From: Pseudomonadota bacterium | Lineage (GTDB): Bacteria; Desulfobacterota; Desulfobacteria; Desulfobacterales; RPRI01 | Direction of reading: 5' to 3' | Assembly: GCA_018819005.1 (NCBI GenBank) | Contig: JAHJQU010000143.1 | Span: 1 to 5,604 of the forward strand | Length of the DNA stretch: 5,604 bases | Shown here: positions 5,088 through 5,604 of the stretch, one piece after another | Position numbering within the stretch: position 1 is the first letter of the stretch | Layout: each line of letters starts with the position of its first letter | Translations under genes and position numbers: made by a program | The notes under the pieces: generated by a model | What the model was told of the DNA's origin: nothing | The model's input: the letters and a program-made list of their open reading frames with translations, nothing else | The model's database searches: none

Positions 5088-5604
5088 ATGCTTCGCCCAT
5101 ATAGACCTTCCGCACCATTTCATTGGACCGCAGATTGGCTGCCGTATCGGCAAGGGCAATTTCTCCCGTCTGCAAAACGTATCCACGGCTGGCGACCTGC
5201 AGAGCGATCCGGGCGTTTTGTTCAACCAGAAGAATGGTCATGCCGGCAGCATGCATTTGCCTGATATTTTCAAAAATAGTGTCCACAAGCACCGGTGCAA
5301 GGCCCATGGATGGTTCATCCAGAAAAAGGACCTTGGGATTGGACATCAGGGCCCGGCCCATGGCCAGCATCTGTTGCTCACCGCCGCTTAGAGTACCGCC
5401 CAACTGTTTGCGCCGTTCTTTCAACCGCGGGAAAATATCAAACACCTTTGTTAAATTTGTCTTGTTAAGCTGTTCATCTCTGACGGTAAAAGCTCCCATT
5501 TCCAGATTTTCCTGAACAGTCAGGCGGCCGAATATGCGCCGTCCTTCCGGGACATGAATCATCCCCTTGGATACGATCTGATGGGCCGGATACCTGGTCA
5601 GTTC
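5086..5604 (-). CDS. livF: Branched-chain amino-acid ABC transporter ATP-binding protein LivF (partial)
   Basis: This is the C-terminal 172 residues of a LivF-type ATPase, which drives high-affinity uptake of leucine, isoleucine and valine (or related amides) with LivG, LivH/LivM and a periplasmic binding protein. The frame is open through 5604 with no start needed in the window. HIVPEGRRIF-like text in the form HVPEGRRIF (visible 17-25) is a LivF hallmark. The ABC signature LSGGEQ (72-77), Walker B VLFLDEP (92-98) and switch-region VEQN (127-130, with Gln in place of His as usual in LivF) follow. Walker A and the Q-loop, about 60-65 residues, lie beyond the edge. An internal ATG at 5560-5562 is not the true start. 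It probably ends a liv operon whose other genes lie to the right. Confidence 0.95.
   Translation of the reverse strand, partial: ELTRYPAHQIVSKGMIHVPEGRRIFGRLTVQENLEMGAFTVRDEQLNKTNLTKVFDIFPRLKERRKQLGGTLSGGEQQMLAMGRALMSNPKVLFLDEPSMGLAPVLVDTIFENIRQMHAAGMTILLVEQNARIALQVASRGYVLQTGEIALADTAANLRSNEMVRKVYMGEA

Noticed and set aside
5123..5515. 130-codon open frame on the plus strand over livF
   Set aside because: It mirrors the livF coding strand, is rich in Ser and Arg, has no domain, and the ABC motifs on the other strand are unambiguous.

Overview
The window looks like an ordinary chromosomal piece of an anaerobic, probably sulfate-reducing or syntrophic bacterium of the Desulfobacterota (former Deltaproteobacteria). 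This is inferred from three things: the flavoprotein type, the ornithine-cyclodeaminase-like subtype, and a GGCC...TAAAAAGCTCATT inverted-repeat element in a convergent intergenic region that resembles elements remembered from such genomes. GC content is moderate. No phage, IS transposase, CRISPR array, rRNA or tRNA is visible.

Layout. 1-281: non-coding, with a small repeat cluster (61-131). 282-1568 (minus): an Old Yellow Enzyme-family flavin oxidoreductase with a four-cysteine cluster and an unrecognised C-terminal extension. Several active-site positions normally conserved in the family are changed. 1569-1836: divergent intergenic region with an 18-bp operator-like palindrome and a sigma-70-like promoter. 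1837-2901 (plus): a CorA Mg2+/Co2+ channel. 2902-3105: leader of the next gene, with a promoter candidate and an 18-nt dyad. 3106-4080 (plus): an ornithine cyclodeaminase/mu-crystallin family NAD(P)-dependent enzyme. 4081-4318: intercistronic stretch with an in-frame duplication, a hairpin with a GAAA loop, and a doubtful 70-codon ORF. 4319-4939 (plus): a LysE/RhtB amino-acid exporter. 4940-5087: a 127-bp inverted-repeat element between converging genes. 5086-5604 (minus): the C-terminal part of LivF, the ATPase of a branched-chain amino-acid ABC importer. It runs off the right edge, so its Walker A and the other liv genes would lie outside.

How it fits together. The cyclodeaminase-like enzyme and the LysE exporter are codirectional, each has a good Shine-Dalgarno sequence, and no convincing terminator separates them. 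They may form a small amino-acid or imino-acid conversion and efflux unit. LivF belongs to an unrelated, convergent import operon. CorA appears to be a single-gene unit divergent from the flavoprotein. Nothing here establishes a new multi-gene system. The points most worth a second look are the altered active site and extra C-terminal segment of the flavoprotein, the operator-like palindrome in front of it, and the inverted-repeat element abutting the livF stop codon.
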